Assembly: GCF_040783975.1 (NCBI RefSeq)
Contig: NZ_CP160631.1
Location: 2,170,001 to 2,234,000, forward strand
Length of the DNA: 64,000 nt
Reading direction: 5' to 3'
DNA from: Pantoea sp. Ep11b
Lineage (GTDB): Bacteria; Pseudomonadota; Gammaproteobacteria; Enterobacterales; Enterobacteriaceae
In this document: in pieces, positions 62,375 through 64,000 of the stretch
Layout of the letters: every line of letters begins with the position of its first letter
How positions within the stretch are numbered: the first letter of the stretch is position 1
Made by a program: the position numbers and the translations under genes
Notes under the pieces: generated by a model
What the model saw: only the letters and a program-made list of their open reading frames with translations
Told to the model about the DNA's origin: nothing
Database searches by the model: none

Positions 62375-63358
62375 ATGGCTTCATCCACGACCTCAAATAC
62401 GCCGCAGCCTGCATCACGCGGCGGTCTGCAGTTAGGTCGCATCTGGGACAACTTCGGCATGCTGGTCGTTTTTGCGCTGCTGTTTATTGTCTGTGCGATC
62501 TTTGTGCCGAACTTCGGCTCCTTTATCAATATGAAAGGCCTGGGGCTGGCGATGTCGATGTCCGGCATGGTCGCCTGCGGCATGCTCTTCTGCCTGGCGT
62601 CCGGGGATTTTGACCTGTCGGTTGCCTCGGTCATCGCCTGCGCGGGCGTGGTCACCGCCGTGGTGATCAACATGACCGAAAGCCTCTGGATCGGCGTCGC
62701 GGCCGGTCTGGTGCTGGGGATGATCACGGGCTTTATCAACGGCTTCGTGATTGCCCGGCTGAAGATCAACGCCCTGATCACCACGCTGGCGACCATGCAG
62801 ATCGTACGCGGTCTGGCTTATATCTTCTCCGACGGTAAAGCGGTCGGCATCGAAGATGAGCGCTTTTTTGCGCTGGGCTTCGCTAACTGGCTGGGCGTAC
62901 CGGCGCCGATCTGGCTGACCCTGGCGACGATGCTGATCTTCGGTTTCCTGCTCAACAAAACCACCTTTGGCCGCAATACGCTGGCGATCGGCGGCAATGA
63001 AGAGGCGGCGCGGCTGGCGGGCGTGCCGGTGGTGCGTACCCGCATCATCATCTTCATTCTCTCCGGTCTGGTGTCGGCGGCGGCGGGCATCATCCTGGCG
63101 TCACGCATGACCAGCGGCCAGCCGATGACCTCCATCGGCTATGAGCTGGTGGTGATCTCAGCCTGCGTGCTGGGCGGCGTGTCGCTGAAGGGGGGGATCG
63201 GCAAAATCTCCTATGTTGTGGCCGGGGTACTGATCCTGGGTACAGTTGAGAATGCGATGAATTTATTGAATATCTCGCCATTCTCACAGTATGTGGTGCG
63301 CGGTCTGATACTGTTAGCTGCGGTGATATTTGACCGTTACAAACAGAAAAAAGCCTGA
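62375..63358 (+). CDS. araH: L-arabinose ABC transporter permease
   Basis: A 327-residue RbsC-type permease. AGGAG precedes the ATG. Conserved: [38 protein letters not shown]-like [18 protein letters not shown], and [27 protein letters not shown]. Starts 12 bases after araG. Confidence 0.96.
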   Translation: MASSTTSNTPQPASRGGLQLGRIWDNFGMLVVFALLFIVCAIFVPNFGSFINMKGLGLAMSMSGMVACGMLFCLASGDFDLSVASVIACAGVVTAVVINMTESLWIGVAAGLVLGMITGFINGFVIARLKINALITTLATMQIVRGLAYIFSDGKAVGIEDERFFALGFANWLGVPAPIWLTLATMLIFGFLLNKTTFGRNTLAIGGNEEAARLAGVPVVRTRIIIFILSGLVSAAAGIILASRMTSGQPMTSIGYELVVISACVLGGVSLKGGIGKISYVVAGVLILGTVENAMNLLNISPFSQYVVRGLILLAAVIFDRYKQKKA

Positions 63359-63373
63359 TTGCGCGAGTCGTTG

Positions 63374-63401
63374 GCCCGCAGATGCAGCCGCCTCTGCGGG
63401 C
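63374..63401 (+). other. hairpin between araH and araC
   Basis: GCCCGCAGA, 10-base loop, TCTGCGGGC: a perfect 9-bp stem without a T-run. It may partly separate araC expression from araFGH. Confidence 0.5.
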
Positions 63402-63434
63402 TATCCGGACAATAACAGACTGAGTGAGGACGCT

Positions 63435-64000
63435 ATGTATCACCGTGAATTACCGGCCGAACAGCAAAACCCCTTGTTGCCGGGCTATTCATTTAATGCC
63501 TGGCTGGTGGCGGGGCTGACCCCGATTACCGCCGATGGTCCGCTCGATTTCTTTATCGATCGCCCGCACGGCATGAAAGGTTACATTCTGAATCTCACCA
63601 TTAAAGGTAAGGGGCGGGTATTCGACGGTGAGCGGGCATTCGACTGTGAACCGGGTGAACTGCTGCTGTTCCAGCCAAAAACCGCCCATTACTATGGCCG
63701 CGCGCCGGACAGCCCGCAGTGGTTTCACCGCTGGGTCTATTTCCGTCCGCGTGCCTACTGGCAGGACTGGCTGCGCTGGCAGGATGAGCAGGAGGGCGTC
63801 GGACGCCTGCTGCTGCCGGAGTCGCTGCGCGGCGAATTTGATCGCCTGTTTGCCAGTATCGAACAGACCCATAACTCGGGCCGCCGCTTCGCGGAAGAGC
63901 TGGCGATGAACCTGCTGGAACGGCTGCTGCTGCGCGCCGTTGAGGAAGATCCGCGCAGTCATCAGCTGATCCGCGATCCCCGCGTTATCGAAGCCTGTCA
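63435..64000 (+). CDS. araC: arabinose operon regulator AraC, 3' end beyond window
   Basis: The first 188 residues of an AraC regulator. N-terminal arm [31 protein letters not shown] is followed by the cupin arabinose pocket ([52 protein letters not shown]) with the Tyr, His and Trp contacts of the E. coli protein, then the dimerisation helices and the linker. The DNA-binding half lies outside the window. Here araC follows araFGH rather than sitting divergent from araB as in E. coli. Confidence 0.95.
   Translation, partial: MYHRELPAEQQNPLLPGYSFNAWLVAGLTPITADGPLDFFIDRPHGMKGYILNLTIKGKGRVFDGERAFDCEPGELLLFQPKTAHYYGRAPDSPQWFHRWVYFRPRAYWQDWLRWQDEQEGVGRLLLPESLRGEFDRLFASIEQTHNSGRRFAEELAMNLLERLLLRAVEEDPRSHQLIRDPRVIEAC

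Overview
The window reads as chromosomal DNA of a plant-associated member of the Erwiniaceae, most likely Pantoea or a close relative. This is inference from gene content: the block mliC-pdxH-tyrS-pdxY-gst-dtpA-nth-rsxEGDCBA-ydgK-cnu follows the enterobacterial order known from Escherichia coli, while treZ, a UvdE-type UV endonuclease, a manganese catalase and an arabinose/furanose import block fit a phyllosphere Pantoea. The protein-coding parts are moderately GC-rich. I saw no tRNA, rRNA, insertion sequence, CRISPR array or prophage gene.

Layout. (1) 0-12.1 kb is a stress block: treZ (trehalose synthesis, cut by the window edge), a small BamE-like lipoprotein, a YbdG-type mechanosensitive channel, a chemoreceptor, the heme catalase KatE, zinT behind a near-perfect Zur box, uvdE, a short-chain dehydrogenase and the manganese catalase KatN. 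(2) 12.4-33 kb is mosaic. Homologues of the E. coli ycgZ-ymgA-ariR stress/biofilm genes lie at its two ends, and umuD and umuC, normally one operon, lie 15 kb apart in opposite orientation, each behind its own LexA box. (3) Between umuD and umuC sits the most interesting part, 14.6-29.1 kb: a LysR regulator divergent from a PrpF/GalD-type isomerase, an MFS carrier, an FAH-family hydrolase, citCDEFXG (complete citrate lyase plus its maturation enzymes), an alpha/beta hydrolase, a second AcnB-type aconitase and a DASS tricarboxylate carrier. Together these could form a self-contained route from trans-aconitate (or a similar plant tricarboxylate) through cis-aconitate and citrate to acetate, oxaloacetate and pyruvate.

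(4) 33.2-50.2 kb is core genome: two YgdI/YgdR lipoproteins, the lysozyme inhibitor MliC, vitamin B6 salvage (pdxH, pdxY) around tyrS, a glutathione transferase, the peptide carrier DtpA, a CTP-synthase-like amidotransferase with an altered triad, an HPP membrane protein, and the rsxABCDGE-nth operon, whose RsxC has a long alanine/lysine repeat tail. (5) 50.8-64 kb is pentose/furanose import and catabolism: ytfQRT-yjfF, a 171-bp intergenic repeat present twice, araB-araA without araD, and divergently araFGH followed by araC (cut by the window edge).

Several regulatory sites can be read directly: two LexA boxes, a Zur operator, a 23-bp LysR-type palindrome, LacI-family operators before ytfQ, a shared promoter element before the ariR- and ycgZ-like genes, a TetR-type palindrome and about a dozen intrinsic terminators.
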